A stretch of 37,316 nt of DNA from HGM11788 sp964654945 (GTDB taxonomy: Bacteria; Bacillota; Clostridia; Lachnospirales; CAG-274), in assembly GCA_964654945.1 (NCBI GenBank), contig CAZZLN010000011.1, positions 1 through 37,316 on the forward strand, in the 5' to 3' direction. A program made the translations under genes and the position numbers. Shown in pieces: positions 16,714 through 24,888 of this stretch (the stretch's first letter is position 1; every line of letters begins with the position of its first letter). The notes under the pieces were generated by a model. That model saw only the letters and a list, made by a program, of their open reading frames with translations, was not told where the DNA came from and made no database searches.

Positions 16714-17607
16714 ATGTATGATTGTATAATAATTGGCGGTGGTATAGCGGGACTTACTGCAGGAATTTATGCTGCAAGGGCAGGTCTTTCAACTGTTATT
16801 GTTGAAAAGGAACAATGCGGCGGTCAGGCTTTAATGGCTGATATTGTTGAAAACTATCCAGGGTTTGAAGGATATGGCTTTGAGCTTATAGAAAAAATAC
16901 AGCAAAAGGCTGAAAAATCAGGTGCATTAATAGAGTATGATGAAATTAAGTCTGTTGATTTCAGTGGTAAAATTAAATATGTTAAGGGCTTTGAAAAAAC
17001 ATATCGGGGCAAAACCATAATTGTTGCAACAGGTGCAAGGCATAAGAGGGCAGGCTTTATAGGAGAGGACACGTTTGCAGGTATGGGTGTATCATATTGT
17101 GCAATCTGTGACGGTGCTTTTTTTAAAGAAAAGGATGTTGCTGTAATTGGCGGAGCAAATACTGCTGTAAGCGAAGCCTTATATCTTGCAAATATTTGCA
17201 GAAAGGTATATTTAATTTATCGGGGAAGTAAGCTAAGAGCAGATTTTGCCCTTACCGAGAGGATTAAAAGCAGAGATAATATCGAGGTTATTTATAATAG
17301 TATTCCTATAAGAGTGACAGGTGACACAACTGTTGAAAAAATAATCACAGATAAGGAAGAAATTAATGTAAATGGTGTGTTTGTTGCTGTGGGACTTATA
17401 CCTGTGACAGGTTTATTTTACAATATACTTGAGCTTGATGACAGAGGATATATTAAAACTAAACATGAGTTAAAGACAAATTGCAAAGGCGTATTTGCCG
17501 CAGGAGATTGTCGTGTGAAAAAATTGCAGCAGATGATATGTTCGGCGTCAGACGGAGCCATCGCAGCGACAGAAGCTGTAAAGGCTGTTAAGGAGAGTGA
17601 AATATGA
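16714..17607 (+). CDS. trxB: Thioredoxin reductase-like flavoprotein
   Basis: This 297-residue FAD- and NAD(P)H-dependent enzyme has an N-terminal FAD motif (IIGGGIAGLTAG), redox motif CAICDG (Cys129-Cys132), an NAD(P) motif (VAVIGGANTAVSEA) and the C-terminal FAD closing motif GVFAAGDCR. It should reduce the thioredoxin encoded at the head of the same operon, although some such proteins use ferredoxin or other partners. GTG 16711 is an alternative start 3 nt upstream; both are served by AAAAGGGAG. The last codons overlap the regulator gene (ATGA at 17604-17607). Confidence 0.87.
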   Translation: MYDCIIIGGGIAGLTAGIYAARAGLSTVIVEKEQCGGQALMADIVENYPGFEGYGFELIEKIQQKAEKSGALIEYDEIKSVDFSGKIKYVKGFEKTYRGKTIIVATGARHKRAGFIGEDTFAGMGVSYCAICDGAFFKEKDVAVIGGANTAVSEALYLANICRKVYLIYRGSKLRADFALTERIKSRDNIEVIYNSIPIRVTGDTTVEKIITDKEEINVNGVFVAVGLIPVTGLFYNILELDDRGYIKTKHELKTNCKGVFAAGDCRVKKLQQMICSASDGAIAATEAVKAVKESEI

Positions 17608-18014
17608 AGCTATCAAAGAAAACATTATATGCAATATTGCTGATACTTGCTATTGCAAAAAATGGAGCTAATGAAAATGTAACTATGAAAGAAATTGCTG
17701 AAAAAGAGCATATATCTGTTAAGTTTCTTGAGCAAATTGTAAATGTGCTGTGCAAGGCAGGCTTTGTAAGGAGCCGGAGAGGTTCAAGAGGGGGTTACAG
17801 ACTTTCAAAGCCTGCTGATAAATATACATTGGGCAGTATTATTCGAGTAATGGAAGGTACAGCTGATTTGGACTATACAGAGGAGCTTAAGCCTTTAGCA
17901 GGTTTTTTGAAAGGACTTTGTAATGCAGTCAACAGTTATATGGATAGTGTTACAATCAGTGATTTAATTGAAGAAGAAAAGATTATAAATGGAATTTATG
18001 ACTATTGTATTTAG
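17604..18014 (+). CDS. Rrf2-family transcription regulator, CymR-like
   Basis: This is a 136-residue winged-helix regulator of the Rrf2 family. The N-terminal HTH shows LSKKTLYAILLILAIA and KEIAEKEHISVKFLEQIVNVL, and the wing shows RRGSRGGYRLSKPADKYTLG. IscR and NsrR carry three cysteines for an Fe-S cluster, but this protein has only one in the C-terminal half (GLCNAV), besides one in the HTH region. It is therefore cluster-free, as in CymR, the cysteine-metabolism repressor of Bacillus. CymR acts as a complex with cysteine synthase CysK, and a cysK gene lies 1.2 kb downstream. It is the last gene of the sulfide-fixation operon and probably autoregulates it. Confidence 0.8.
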   Translation: MKLSKKTLYAILLILAIAKNGANENVTMKEIAEKEHISVKFLEQIVNVLCKAGFVRSRRGSRGGYRLSKPADKYTLGSIIRVMEGTADLDYTEELKPLAGFLKGLCNAVNSYMDSVTISDLIEEEKIINGIYDYCI

Positions 18015-18037
18015 TTATAATTATTTAGAGAGTGTAG

Positions 18038-19090
18038 GTGCCTATGTATAAAACGCTGCTGGTTTTTAAAAGCGAAGAATTATTGACGGAAATAAAAAAG
18101 CTGCATATATGGGGAGATTCTTCAGAATTTGAAATTACTGCAGTTATGAATGATGGTTTATCAGCTTACAATGCAATGAAGCAAAATAAGTATGATCTTG
18201 TTATTTCAGAAGCAGAACTTAATTCAATTAGCGGATTACAGCTTCTCAGACAGACTAAACAGGAGAAACTATGCAGCCATTTTGTTATATGCAGTGAGTT
18301 TGTGGATATTAATTATGCAAGACAAGGCATTATTCTCGGGGTATTTGATTATTTTGTAAGACCTTTTAGTGAAAGTTTTTTCTTTTCCATGTTTAATCGT
18401 ATTAAAAATGAAACATATGAAAATGAAGCCATCGAATTATATTACATTGATGAAATATTAGCATTCTTTGAAAATCGTGATAGTGGAATTTATGATTATC
18501 TTAAAGATATGCTTGATAAGATTTATGATGAGTCTAAGGATATTTTGATTGCTGATAAGAAAGCAAAGCAAATTTTCAATGGTGTTATTGGTAAGGTTTT
18601 TGATAATAATGAATGGTTAGATTTATATTTGGAACAAAAATTTTTTTATATGAATGACAGTATACATGAGGGAAATTATTTGTCTTATAAAAAATTTTAT
18701 ACTGATATGTTAAGCAGCTTGTTTAAGGAGTATTGTGAGCTTTTTCCAAATGCTAATAATGAAAAAATACAAGAAGTTATTCTGTATATACTTAATAATC
18801 CTGAAAGTGACTTAAAGCAAAAGACTATTGCTTCAAAGCTTTATATTAACAGTTCATATTTAAGTACTGTTTTTACAGCTCATACAGAACTAAGGTTTGT
18901 GGATTATCTTACAAGTGTTAAACTTAAACGTGCTGCATGGCTTTTAAAAAATACATCTATGAAAATTATTGACGTGGCTGCAAGACTTGATTATAAAGAT
19001 ATAGGTTATTTTTCAAGATTGTTTAAAAAGCAATATGGTATCACTCCGTCAGTATACAGAATACCTGATAATTATAATTATCAGATATAA
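18038..19090 (+). CDS. AraC-family regulator with degenerate receiver domain
   Basis: This 350-residue protein joins an N-terminal receiver-like domain (1-120) to a C-terminal AraC HTH pair (about 250-345, ending KKQYGITPSVYR). Phosphorylation residues are lost: the N-terminal acidic pair is absent (LLVFKSEE), the phospho-acceptor Asp is Glu58 (DLVISEAEL) and the conserved Lys is Arg108 (VRPF). It is therefore probably not a classical phospho-switch. No histidine kinase gene is nearby. Start is GTG 18038 or ATG 18044; AGAGAGTG lies upstream. Its place between the sulfur operon and cysK makes it a candidate binder of the shared promoter boxes, but this is only positional. Confidence 0.82.
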   Translation: MPMYKTLLVFKSEELLTEIKKLHIWGDSSEFEITAVMNDGLSAYNAMKQNKYDLVISEAELNSISGLQLLRQTKQEKLCSHFVICSEFVDINYARQGIILGVFDYFVRPFSESFFFSMFNRIKNETYENEAIELYYIDEILAFFENRDSGIYDYLKDMLDKIYDESKDILIADKKAKQIFNGVIGKVFDNNEWLDLYLEQKFFYMNDSIHEGNYLSYKKFYTDMLSSLFKEYCELFPNANNEKIQEVILYILNNPESDLKQKTIASKLYINSSYLSTVFTAHTELRFVDYLTSVKLKRAAWLLKNTSMKIIDVAARLDYKDIGYFSRLFKKQYGITPSVYRIPDNYNYQI

Positions 19091-19237
19091 TATAAAAGTT
19101 TAAATTCCTGTCATTTTATACAGTGATGTAAAATTTTTATTATAATAAATTACTGATAATGTTATATTTATCGTTTTTAATTTATAGTATAAATATGCCC
19201 GATGTAAATATAGTTTATAAGGAAAGAGGTTATTTAT

Positions 19238-20170
19238 ATGCCAAAAATTTATAAAAAAATTACCGATCTTATTGGTGGAACACCTTTATTGGAGCTTGAA
19301 AATTATGGAAAGGAAAACAATTTACAGGCTACTGTTCTGGCTAAGCTTGAGTATTTTAATCCTGCTGGTTCAGTTAAGGACAGAATTGCAAAGGCTATGA
19401 TTGATGAGGCTGAAAAACGTGGTGAAATAAAGCCGGGTGCAGTTATTATTGAACCTACATCAGGTAATACAGGTATAGGTCTTGCTTCTGTTGCTGCATC
19501 CCGAGGTTACAGATTAATAATTACAATGCCTGAAACAATGTCTGCTGAAAGGCGTAATTTGTTAAAGGCTTATGGGGCAGAACTGGTGTTGACAGAGGGG
19601 GCAAAGGGTATGAAAGGTGCAATTGCCAAGGCTCAGGAGCTTGCTGATAAAATACCTAACAGTATTATTCCAAGTCAGTTCACAAATCCTGCTAACCCTG
19701 AATGTCATAAGGCAACTACAGGTCCTGAAATTTGGAAGGATACAGAGGGAAAGGTTGATATATTTGTTGCAGGTGTTGGTACAGGCGGCACAATTTCAGG
19801 TGTTGGTAAATATTTGAAGTCACAAAATCCTAATGTTAGAATTGTGGCAGTTGAGCCTGCAAGCTCTCCTGTATTATCAGAGGGCAGAGTAGGACCCCAT
19901 AAAATTCAAGGTATTGGTGCAGGATTTGTACCTGATACTTTGAATACCGATATTTATGATGAAATCATAAAGGTTGAAAATGATGATGCTTTTAAAACAA
20001 GTAAAAAAGTTGCAAGAAGCGAAGGTGCTCTTGTAGGTATTTCATCAGGTGCAGCTCTTTGGGCAGCAACTCAGCTTGCAAAACGACCTGAAAATAAGGG
20101 TAAGAATATTGTAGCATTATTGCCTGACACTGGAGAGAGATACCTTTCAATACCTATGTTTGTAGATTAA
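19238..20170 (+). CDS. cysK: Cysteine synthase A (O-acetylserine sulfhydrylase)
   Basis: This 310-residue PLP enzyme makes cysteine from O-acetylserine and sulfide. The Schiff-base lysine is Lys47 in GSVKDR, the substrate loop is PTSGNTGIG and the phosphate-binding loop is VGTGGTISG. The C-terminus ends in PDTGERYLS as in CysK. GGAAAGAGG precedes the ATG. The leader (19091-19237) is AT-rich; I find no convincing copy of the shared promoter box and no clear sigma-A promoter in it. It would draw on the sulfide made by the upstream reductase and could act as a regulatory partner of the CymR-like protein. Confidence 0.93.
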   Translation: MPKIYKKITDLIGGTPLLELENYGKENNLQATVLAKLEYFNPAGSVKDRIAKAMIDEAEKRGEIKPGAVIIEPTSGNTGIGLASVAASRGYRLIITMPETMSAERRNLLKAYGAELVLTEGAKGMKGAIAKAQELADKIPNSIIPSQFTNPANPECHKATTGPEIWKDTEGKVDIFVAGVGTGGTISGVGKYLKSQNPNVRIVAVEPASSPVLSEGRVGPHKIQGIGAGFVPDTLNTDIYDEIIKVENDDAFKTSKKVARSEGALVGISSGAALWAATQLAKRPENKGKNIVALLPDTGERYLSIPMFVD

Positions 20171-20182
20171 TATTTTTATGTC

Positions 20183-20228
20183 ATAAAGGCAAGATACATT
20201 AACAGATGTGTCCTGCCTTTATTTTTTT
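20183..20228 (+). terminator. Rho-independent terminator after cysK
   Basis: A stem ATAAAGGCA (20183-20191) pairs with TGCCTTTAT (20214-20222), with additional internal pairing (GATACAT/ATGTGTC), and ends in a seven-T run. It closes the sulfur island. Confidence 0.85.
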
Positions 20229-20248
20229 GATAAAATACAGAAAAGTAC

Positions 20249-20277
20249 TTGACAAAAATCGGTATACACAATATAAT
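20249..20277 (+). promoter_or_regulatory. Sigma-A-type promoter of the amidotransferase/amidoligase operon
   Basis: A consensus -35 TTGACA (20249-20254), 17-bp spacer and consensus -10 TATAAT (20272-20277) lie 49 nt before the start codon. An inverted repeat TTCATA...TATGAA (around 20281-20310) lies in the leader and could be an operator. Confidence 0.8.
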
Positions 20278-20325
20278 ATATTCATACAATTCATATTAAA
20301 AAAGTATGAAATGAGGAAATTATTA

Positions 20326-21099
20326 ATGTGCGAGTTATTAGGATTTACTTCAAAAAAAGAATATGTTATAAATGATTATTTGAAAGAGTTTTATTGTCAC
20401 AGTGATATGCATCCTAATGGCTGGGGATTGGCTTGTATATACGGTAATAATGTTATTATTGAAAAGGAGCCTAAATCTGCAGCAAAGAGCAGTTATCTTA
20501 AGAAACGTCTTAGTTTTCCTATTGAGGTAAAGTCAGCAATGGCTCATATAAGATATGCAACAATAGGCAATGTTGAATATAAAAATTGTCATCCTTTTTA
20601 TATGAAAGATAACTATGGTAGAGGATGGACATTGATGCATAATGGAACTATATTTGATTATCAACCCTTAAACAAATATGTCAGAACTCAGACAGGAGAT
20701 ACAGACAGTGAAAGAATTTTGATGTATATTATTGAAAAAATTAATGCTTATCAAATTAAATTTGGAAGATTGCTGACACAGGATGAACGTTTTAATTTTC
20801 TTGACAGTTATATTTCGGACTTAGCCAAAGGAAATAAGCTTAATTTAATTATTTATGATGGAGAATATATGTATATACACACTAATTATAAAAACTCACT
20901 GTATTTCTTGGAAAATGACGACAGTGTGGTTTTCTCTACCAGACCTTTAAAGGGCAAGGGTTGGGATCCTGTTCCTTTTACAACTTTATTGGCATATAAG
21001 GATGGAAAAAAGGTATATACAGGTACAAATCACGGGAATGAATATATTGAAAATGAAGAAGATATGAAATTTATATACCAGATGTTCTCATATTTATAA
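20326..21099 (+). CDS. Class II glutamine amidotransferase domain protein (YafJ/EgtC-like)
   Basis: This is a stand-alone 257-residue Ntn-type glutaminase or gamma-glutamyl hydrolase domain. The start is fixed by chemistry: ATG 20326 puts Cys2 (MCELLGF) at the mature N-terminus, whereas the open frame extends upstream to 20206, across the promoter. Family motifs are HPNGWGLA, AHIRYATIG, NCHPF, HNGTI and GDTDSE. There is no fused synthase domain, so the ammonia or glutamyl group must be handled with a partner; the next gene is an amidoligase. In ergothioneine synthesis a similar pair is EgtA (ligase) and EgtC (gamma-glutamyl hydrolase), but EgtB and EgtD are not present here. First gene of a five-gene operon. 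Confidence 0.85.
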   Translation: MCELLGFTSKKEYVINDYLKEFYCHSDMHPNGWGLACIYGNNVIIEKEPKSAAKSSYLKKRLSFPIEVKSAMAHIRYATIGNVEYKNCHPFYMKDNYGRGWTLMHNGTIFDYQPLNKYVRTQTGDTDSERILMYIIEKINAYQIKFGRLLTQDERFNFLDSYISDLAKGNKLNLIIYDGEYMYIHTNYKNSLYFLENDDSVVFSTRPLKGKGWDPVPFTTLLAYKDGKKVYTGTNHGNEYIENEEDMKFIYQMFSYL

Positions 21100-21112
21100 A
21101 GGAGAGATATTT

Positions 21113-22498
21113 ATGCAGTCGGCATTAATAAGAAAATGTTTATATCAGAAATATATTGAACCAACAAAAAAGAAAAGACCCGGTTATATTGGTGTTGAAA
21201 TTGAAATACCTATTATTAATTTAAAAAAAGAAGCAGTTGATTTTGATATAGTTCATGATATTACAGACAGTTTTATTGAAAATTTTTATTTTGATGTTAC
21301 AGGCAGAGATGATGATGAAAATATTTATTCTGCTACTAATAATATAAATGGAGATATTTTATCATTTGATTGCTCTTATAATAATTTGGAATTATCATTT
21401 GGTAAAGAGGAAAGGCTTTCTGCTATTTATAAAAGGTTTAAAGAATATTATACTTTTTTGCAGAAGGAGTTTAATAAATATAATTATACCTTAACGGGAA
21501 TGGGAATAAATCCATACCGCAAGTATAATTATAATGTTCCCATACCAAACGGAAGATACAGAATGCTGTTTCATCATTTACATTCTTATAAGAATTATAA
21601 TTTGCCTATGTATTTTCATAAATATCCCGATTTTGGCACTTTTTCAAGTGCTTCACAAGTGCAGCTTGATATAAAATATGAAGATTTACCAATGACAATA
21701 AATGCTTTTTCAAAGCTTGAGCCTATTAAGGCAATATTATTTTCAAATTCTGTTTTACTTGATGAACACGAGGAGCTTATGTGCTGTCGGGATATGTTTT
21801 GGGAAAACAGCACCCATGGTATAAATCCTCACAATATTGGAATGTATGACTGCGAGTTTACAAATGCTGAGGATATATTGGCTTATATAGAATCAACCAG
21901 TATTTATTGTGTGGAAAGAGGCAATAAATATATTAATTTTGAGCCGACTAATATTATGGAATACTTCCAAAAAACAGAAATTGAAGGAGAATATTATGAT
22001 AATGGTGAATATAAAAAAATAATAATCAATCCCGAAATAGGAGATTTAGACTATTTAAGAACTTTTAAATTTGTGGATTTAACCTTCAGAGGAACTATTG
22101 AATTTAGAAGTGTATGTTGTCAGCCTATTAAGGACAGTATGACCGTTGCTGCTTTTCATATTGGTTTAATGAACAGTATTAAGGAGCTAAGCGAAATATT
22201 AAATAAGGATTACACATTATATCATAATGGCTATACAGCTACAGAACTTAGAAAAATGTTTGTTAAAAGTGAGCTGAATAGTTTTGCAGATGAAAATTCA
22301 CTTTATGATTTGGTTAAGAAAATACTTGATTTATCTTATAATGGACTTTTGCAGCGTGGATTTGGTGAGGAGAAATTTTTAAAGCCATTGTATGAAAGAA
22401 TCGAGAAGCGAACAAATCCTGCAAAATATATGTTAAAGGTTAAAAACAGTGGAGTAGATTTGGAAAAGGTTATTTTGGAATATGGAAAAATAGATTAA
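21113..22498 (+). CDS. Glutamate-cysteine-ligase-like amidoligase
   Basis: This 461-residue protein belongs to the glutamine-synthetase-like COOH-NH2 ligase group. Metal and substrate motifs are visible: GVEIEIP (Gly27, Glu29, Glu31), a TGMGINPY segment, QVQLDIKYEDL (about 181-191, like the QVNLD strand of gamma-glutamylcysteine synthetases) and TIEFRSVCCQP (about 327-337). It should form an ATP-dependent amide bond with a carboxylate, possibly a gamma-glutamyl bond. The start at ATG 21113 has GGAGAG and lies 13 nt after the amidotransferase. I cannot name the substrate. Because cysK is upstream, cysteine is one option, but a peptide or amino-sugar substrate is equally possible. Confidence 0.75.
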   Translation: MQSALIRKCLYQKYIEPTKKKRPGYIGVEIEIPIINLKKEAVDFDIVHDITDSFIENFYFDVTGRDDDENIYSATNNINGDILSFDCSYNNLELSFGKEERLSAIYKRFKEYYTFLQKEFNKYNYTLTGMGINPYRKYNYNVPIPNGRYRMLFHHLHSYKNYNLPMYFHKYPDFGTFSSASQVQLDIKYEDLPMTINAFSKLEPIKAILFSNSVLLDEHEELMCCRDMFWENSTHGINPHNIGMYDCEFTNAEDILAYIESTSIYCVERGNKYINFEPTNIMEYFQKTEIEGEYYDNGEYKKIIINPEIGDLDYLRTFKFVDLTFRGTIEFRSVCCQPIKDSMTVAAFHIGLMNSIKELSEILNKDYTLYHNGYTATELRKMFVKSELNSFADENSLYDLVKKILDLSYNGLLQRGFGEEKFLKPLYERIEKRTNPAKYMLKVKNSGVDLEKVILEYGKID

Positions 22499-22516
22499 TA
22501 AAAGAAGGTGGTTAAG

Positions 22517-23140
22517 TTGAAGCAGATTTTATGCTTTGGAGATTCAAATACCTATGGATTAATCCCGGGTACAAAGGAAAGATATGACTGGAATACCAGA
22601 TGGACAGGTATTTTAGATTCTAAAATAAAGAAAAAGGGCTATAGAGTAATTGAAGAGGGGCTTTGCGGCAGAACAACCGTTTTTGACGACCCTCTTAGGA
22701 ATGGCAGAAAAGGAATAGAAATTTTGTCTGTTATTCTGGAAAGCCATAAGCCAATAGATACAGTTGTTTTAATGCTTGGCACTAATGACTGTAAGGCTAT
22801 GTATGATGCTTCTGCCGAAACAATAGGCAAGGGCGTTGAAAGGCTGCTTGAAAAAATTAAAAACAGTGACCCTGATATTAATGTACTTCTTGTGTCGCCT
22901 ATTGAACTTGGCAACAGAGTCTGGGAAGAAGGCTATGACCCTGAGTTTAACGGTCGTTCAGTGGGAGTTTCAAAAAAACTGCCTGAAGTATATCAGCGTA
23001 TTGCAAAAGAAAGAAATATCAGATTTTTACAAGCATCAATGTATGCAGAACCAAGTGAAACTGACAGAGAGCATCTTAATAAAGAGGGGCATAAAAACCT
23101 TGCTGATGCTATATATAATAAATTAAAAGAAGTCGTGTAA
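22517..23140 (+). CDS. SGNH/GDSL-family hydrolase
   Basis: This 207-residue cytoplasmic esterase-like protein has block I FGDSNTYG with Ser10, a block III GTND (MLGTNDCK) and block V Asp183/His186 (DREHLN). It resembles the arylesterase/TesA-like group. I start at TTG 22517, because AAGAAGGTG ends 6 nt before it; the GTG at 22508 would overlap that site. It is the third gene of the amidoligase operon. No signal peptide is seen. The role may be removal of an acyl or acetyl group from the operon's product; this is not shown by sequence. Confidence 0.82.
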   Translation: MKQILCFGDSNTYGLIPGTKERYDWNTRWTGILDSKIKKKGYRVIEEGLCGRTTVFDDPLRNGRKGIEILSVILESHKPIDTVVLMLGTNDCKAMYDASAETIGKGVERLLEKIKNSDPDINVLLVSPIELGNRVWEEGYDPEFNGRSVGVSKKLPEVYQRIAKERNIRFLQASMYAEPSETDREHLNKEGHKNLADAIYNKLKEVV

Positions 23141-23150
23141 AGGTGATAAT

Positions 23151-24260
23151 ATGTATAATACAAAAAGACTTGTAGATGAGTTTTGTAAGCTTGTATCAAT
23201 AGATTCAATTTCTTTTAAAGAGAGGAATATGGCTGATTATTTAAAGAGTGAATTAAACAAAATCGGCGTTCAATTATATGAAGATAATGCCGGAGATTAT
23301 TATAACAGCGATACGGGAAATTTGTATGGCTATTTAAAAGGTAATATTGAGGGGGAGCCTGTTTTGTTTTCTGCTCATATGGATACTGTAGAGCCCGGAC
23401 TTGGGAAAAAAGCTGTTGTTTGCAGCGATGGTAAAATAACAAGCAAGGGCAATACCGTATTAGGTGCTGATGATATGGCTGGTATTGCAGCAATATTGGA
23501 AGCATTAAAAGTGATTAAGGAAAATAATTTAAGGCACAGAAACATTGAGCTTTTATTTCCCATTGGTGAGGAAATTTATATTAAGGGGACTAATGTATTT
23601 GATTTTGAAATAATTAAATCAAAAACTGCTTATGTTTTGGATTTAAGCGGTGAAATTGGCACAGCAGCTTTGCAGGCACCAAGCCTTATTTCATTTACTG
23701 TTGATGTAAAGGGAAAGGCTGCTCATGCAGGTTTTTCGCCTGAACAGGGTATTAATGCCATAGCAGCTGCGGCAGAAGCTGTTTCTAATATTAAACAGGG
23801 GAAAATTGACAGTGAATCAACACTTAATATAGGTACAATTAATGGAGGAACAGGAACAAATATTATATCGGAAAGCTGTATTGTTAAAGGGGAGATTAGA
23901 AGTCTTGACCATAAAAAGGCTTTAAATTTACTTGATAATTTAAAATCAGTATTTGAAGACAGCTGTAAAAAATATAAAGCTGAATTTAAGCTTGATTATA
24001 ATATTGACCTTGAAGCATACAAAACCGATGCAAGCAGTATAGTTGTGCAAAAATATGAAAATGCCTGTAATGCTCTTGGCATAAACATAAATTATGTATC
24101 AACCTTTGGCGGAAGTGACAATAATAATTTTGCTAAAAACGGTATTGAGGGTATAGTTGTTGCCTGCGGTTATAATAATGCTCATACTTGTCAGGAAAAT
24201 ATTTACATATATGATCTTGAAAAGCTTACTGCTATAGTCTTGAAATTAATGACAATGTGA
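23151..24260 (+). CDS. M20-family metallopeptidase (peptidase T-like)
   Basis: This 369-residue dizinc peptidase of the M20/M25/M40 clan has metal-binding motifs HMDTV (His76, Asp78), GADDMAG, GEEIYIKG (catalytic Glu-Glu) and a C-terminal His345 (NNAHTCQE). The central dimerisation region contains KGKAAHAGFSPEQGINA. The sequence is closest in style to the PepT-like group of Firmicutes that act on small peptides. AGGTGAT lies before ATG 23151. Within this operon it would cut the peptide or gamma-glutamyl product, or trim a peptide precursor. Confidence 0.87.
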   Translation: MYNTKRLVDEFCKLVSIDSISFKERNMADYLKSELNKIGVQLYEDNAGDYYNSDTGNLYGYLKGNIEGEPVLFSAHMDTVEPGLGKKAVVCSDGKITSKGNTVLGADDMAGIAAILEALKVIKENNLRHRNIELLFPIGEEIYIKGTNVFDFEIIKSKTAYVLDLSGEIGTAALQAPSLISFTVDVKGKAAHAGFSPEQGINAIAAAAEAVSNIKQGKIDSESTLNIGTINGGTGTNIISESCIVKGEIRSLDHKKALNLLDNLKSVFEDSCKKYKAEFKLDYNIDLEAYKTDASSIVVQKYENACNALGININYVSTFGGSDNNNFAKNGIEGIVVACGYNNAHTCQENIYIYDLEKLTAIVLKLMTM

Positions 24261-24270
24261 GGTGTTTTTG

Positions 24271-24888
24271 ATGAAAAATCCTTTAAGCTATCAGTCAACA
24301 GAATATGACTGCGGTCCTACAACACTTATAAATGCTATTAAATTTCTTTTTAACAGGGAAGAAATTTCTCCTGAGGTTATAAAAACCATTATGCTTTATT
24401 GCCTTGATGGATATAATAAAAAAGGCGAGGCAGGCAAAAGCGGAACTACAGCCATGGCAGTTGCTTTCTTATCAAGCTGGTTTAAACAATATGGAAAAAT
24501 TAAAAAGTTTCCTATTTATTCAGAGATATTAAAGCCTGAGGAGGTTTATGTTTCAAGAGACAGTAAAATAGGTGAATGTTTGCAGCAGGGCGGTACTGTT
24601 GTTTCAAGAGTTATGCTTGGCTGTTGGCATTATGTTTTGTTGACGGGAATTGATGACGATAATGTATATTTATTTGATCCGTACTACAGAAAAAAAGCTT
24701 TCAGGGATAAGAGAATAGAAATAATAAATGATGCCCCTACTAAGTGGAACAGAAAGGTAAAATATTCAATTATAAATAGTACGGGCAAGGGAAATTATGC
24801 TTTGGGCAAGGAGGAAACAAGGGAGAGCCTTTTAATATACAATACAAATACAAGAAAGACTATGGATTCAATAGAGTATTTTATTTAA
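24271..24888 (+). CDS. C39-like cysteine peptidase family protein
   Basis: This 205-residue papain-fold protein has Cys14 in TEYDCGPTT, His120 in GCWHYVLLTG and Asp136 in YLFDPYY, a plausible complete triad. It has no signal peptide, membrane segments or ABC part, unlike bacteriocin-export C39 proteins. It is the last gene of the amidoligase operon; GAGGTG overlaps the end of the M20 gene. ATG 24271 is preferred over the in-frame GTG 24262. Members of this fold cut after Gly-Gly or act as transpeptidases, so it could process or transfer the operon's product. Its stop codon TAA is part of the TTTAAC at which an intergenic repeat begins. Confidence 0.75.
   Translation: MKNPLSYQSTEYDCGPTTLINAIKFLFNREEISPEVIKTIMLYCLDGYNKKGEAGKSGTTAMAVAFLSSWFKQYGKIKKFPIYSEILKPEEVYVSRDSKIGECLQQGGTVVSRVMLGCWHYVLLTGIDDDNVYLFDPYYRKKAFRDKRIEIINDAPTKWNRKVKYSIINSTGKGNYALGKEETRESLLIYNTNTRKTMDSIEYFI

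Noticed and set aside
19091..19237. Possible CymR box or copy of the shared 21-bp box before cysK
   Set aside because: AAATTCC and GTAAAATTTTTATTAT resemble parts of the motifs, but length, ends and spacing to a promoter do not fit.
20206..20325. N-terminal extension of the class II amidotransferase
   Set aside because: It covers the terminator and promoter region and would bury the catalytic cysteine, which must be residue 2.
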